Positions 63,423 to 64,000 of a stretch of 64,000 bases of DNA are shown in pieces (position 1 is the stretch's first letter; each line of letters opens with the position of its first letter). The notes under the pieces were generated by a model that saw only the letters and a list, made by a program, of their open reading frames with translations, did no database searches and was not told the origin of the DNA. The stretch is from Alphaproteobacteria bacterium. Its GTDB lineage: Bacteria > Pseudomonadota > Alphaproteobacteria > Rhizobiales > Xanthobacteraceae. The DNA lies in the NCBI GenBank assembly GCA_037200445.1, contig JBBCGH010000001.1, positions 3,844,001 to 3,908,000 of the forward strand, given 5' to 3'. The translations under genes and the position numbers were made by a program.

Positions 63423-64000
63423 GCCACCATCTCCCGCACCAGCGGCATCACCTTGCGCCCGAACAGTTCGATGCAGCGCATCGCCTTCTCATGCGGCAGC
63501 GGCCCGGCGCTGTACTTCATGGTGAAGCGGGGACAGGCCGAACATCTTGACGGTGCCGGCGATCTTGCGCGCGACCGTCTCGGGCGAGCCGACATAGAGC
63601 GAGCCATGCTCGATCTCGCGCTCGAAATCGGCGCGGCTCATCGGCGGCCAGCCGCGCTCGGCGCCGATCTTGTCGCGCATGCGCTTGTAGTCGGTGAACA
63701 GCTCGTCGCGTGCCTGCGCGTCGGTCTCGGCGACGTAGCCGTGCGAGTGCACCCCGACCGGCAACTCGGGCTTCCCCATTTCTTTCAGCGCGCGGCGGTA
63801 GAGGTCCGCGAACGGCACGAACCGCTTCGGATCGCCGCCGATGATCGCCAGCATCATCGGCATGCCGTAGTGCGCGGCGCGCATGGCGGACTGCGGCGTG
63901 CCGCCGACGCCGATCCACGTCGTCAGGCGGCCGGATTGGGTTTTCGGATAGACGCCCTGGTCTTGCAGCGGCGGCCGCAGCGCGCCCCGCCATGTCACCG
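63419..64000 (-). CDS. LLM class flavin-dependent oxidoreductase (partial, frame broken)
   Basis: C-terminal part of a luciferase-like flavoprotein; the start lies past the right edge. QSGRLTTWIGVGGTPQSAMR, YGMPMMLAIIGGDPKRFVPF, GSPETVARKIAGTVKMFG and, after a shift near 63530, HEKAMRCIELFGRKVMPLVR are visible, ending TAG at 63419-63421. Its stop overlaps the MoxR stop on the other strand. Unlike the LLM gene at 15596 in detail. Confidence 0.8.

Noticed and set aside
50276-63560. Programmed frameshifting or regular spacing of the frame breaks
   Set aside because: Spacings range from about 15 to 360 bases, with both insertions and deletions and no shared slippery motif. Unrelated genes are hit alike.
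1-64000. CRISPR arrays, tRNA, rRNA, transposases, phage genes
   Set aside because: No regularly spaced direct repeats, cloverleaf sequences, transposase or phage motifs were seen by eye.

Overview
The window is GC-rich chromosomal DNA from an alphaproteobacterium of the order Hyphomicrobiales, most like the Bradyrhizobium/Rhodopseudomonas/Afipia group. The reasons are the complete CckA kinase, the FlaF/FlbT/FliX flagellar regulators, the divergent fliX-flgI pair, DUF3551, DUF992, DUF3309 and BA14K-like small secreted proteins, and a class I fumarase of the alphaproteobacterial size. No tRNA, rRNA or CRISPR array was seen.

The left third (1-26.9 kb) is ordinary accessory and metabolic chromosome: a TauE-type exporter, two alpha/beta hydrolases, a DUF3616 lipoprotein, class I fumarase, a NarL-type two-component pair, two LLM flavin oxidoreductases (the second at the right edge), glutathione transferases, cupins, an aldo/keto reductase and many small exported proteins. 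Embedded here are a visibly lower-GC two-gene block (6.2-8.4 kb) pairing a PD-(D/E)XK nuclease-like protein with a protein carrying an RNKYLH HEPN-type motif, a BrnT-BrnA toxin-antitoxin operon with a coupled third membrane-protein gene (8.4-9.4 kb), and a gene-free, hairpin-rich stretch that may be a structured RNA or a dispersed repeat (10.2-10.75 kb).

The right two thirds (27-61.2 kb) is a flagellar gene region. cckA is followed by flhB-fliR-fliQ-fliE-flgC-flgB (minus strand), fliO-fliP (plus), a 1203-residue AMIN/TPR-like protein and a motE-like/DUF6468/fliM/fliL operon (minus), flgF-flgG-flgA-flgH (plus), dksA, fliX (minus), flgI-flgJ-flgN (plus), then flaF, flbT, two flagellin genes, flgL, flgK and flgE (minus). 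Promoter logic can be read directly: TTAA-N7-TTAA sites (the CtrA consensus) precede the flgB operon, the 1203-residue gene and the fliX/flgI divergence. GG-N10-GC sigma-54 elements precede flgF, flgI and flgE. This matches the CckA-CtrA-FliX/FlbD-RpoN hierarchy known from Caulobacter.

From about 50.28 kb onward the sequence changes quality. Nearly every gene (flgN, two small flagellar proteins, flaF, flbT, both flagellins, flgL, flgK, flgE, msrA, a MoxR ATPase, an LLM oxidoreductase) is broken by single-base insertions and deletions while the encoded protein stays recognisable across frames. msrB is intact. Upstream of 50.28 kb I found no broken conserved gene. I read this as uncorrected sequencing error rather than gene decay. 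Genes there are annotated over their full extent with the breaks noted.
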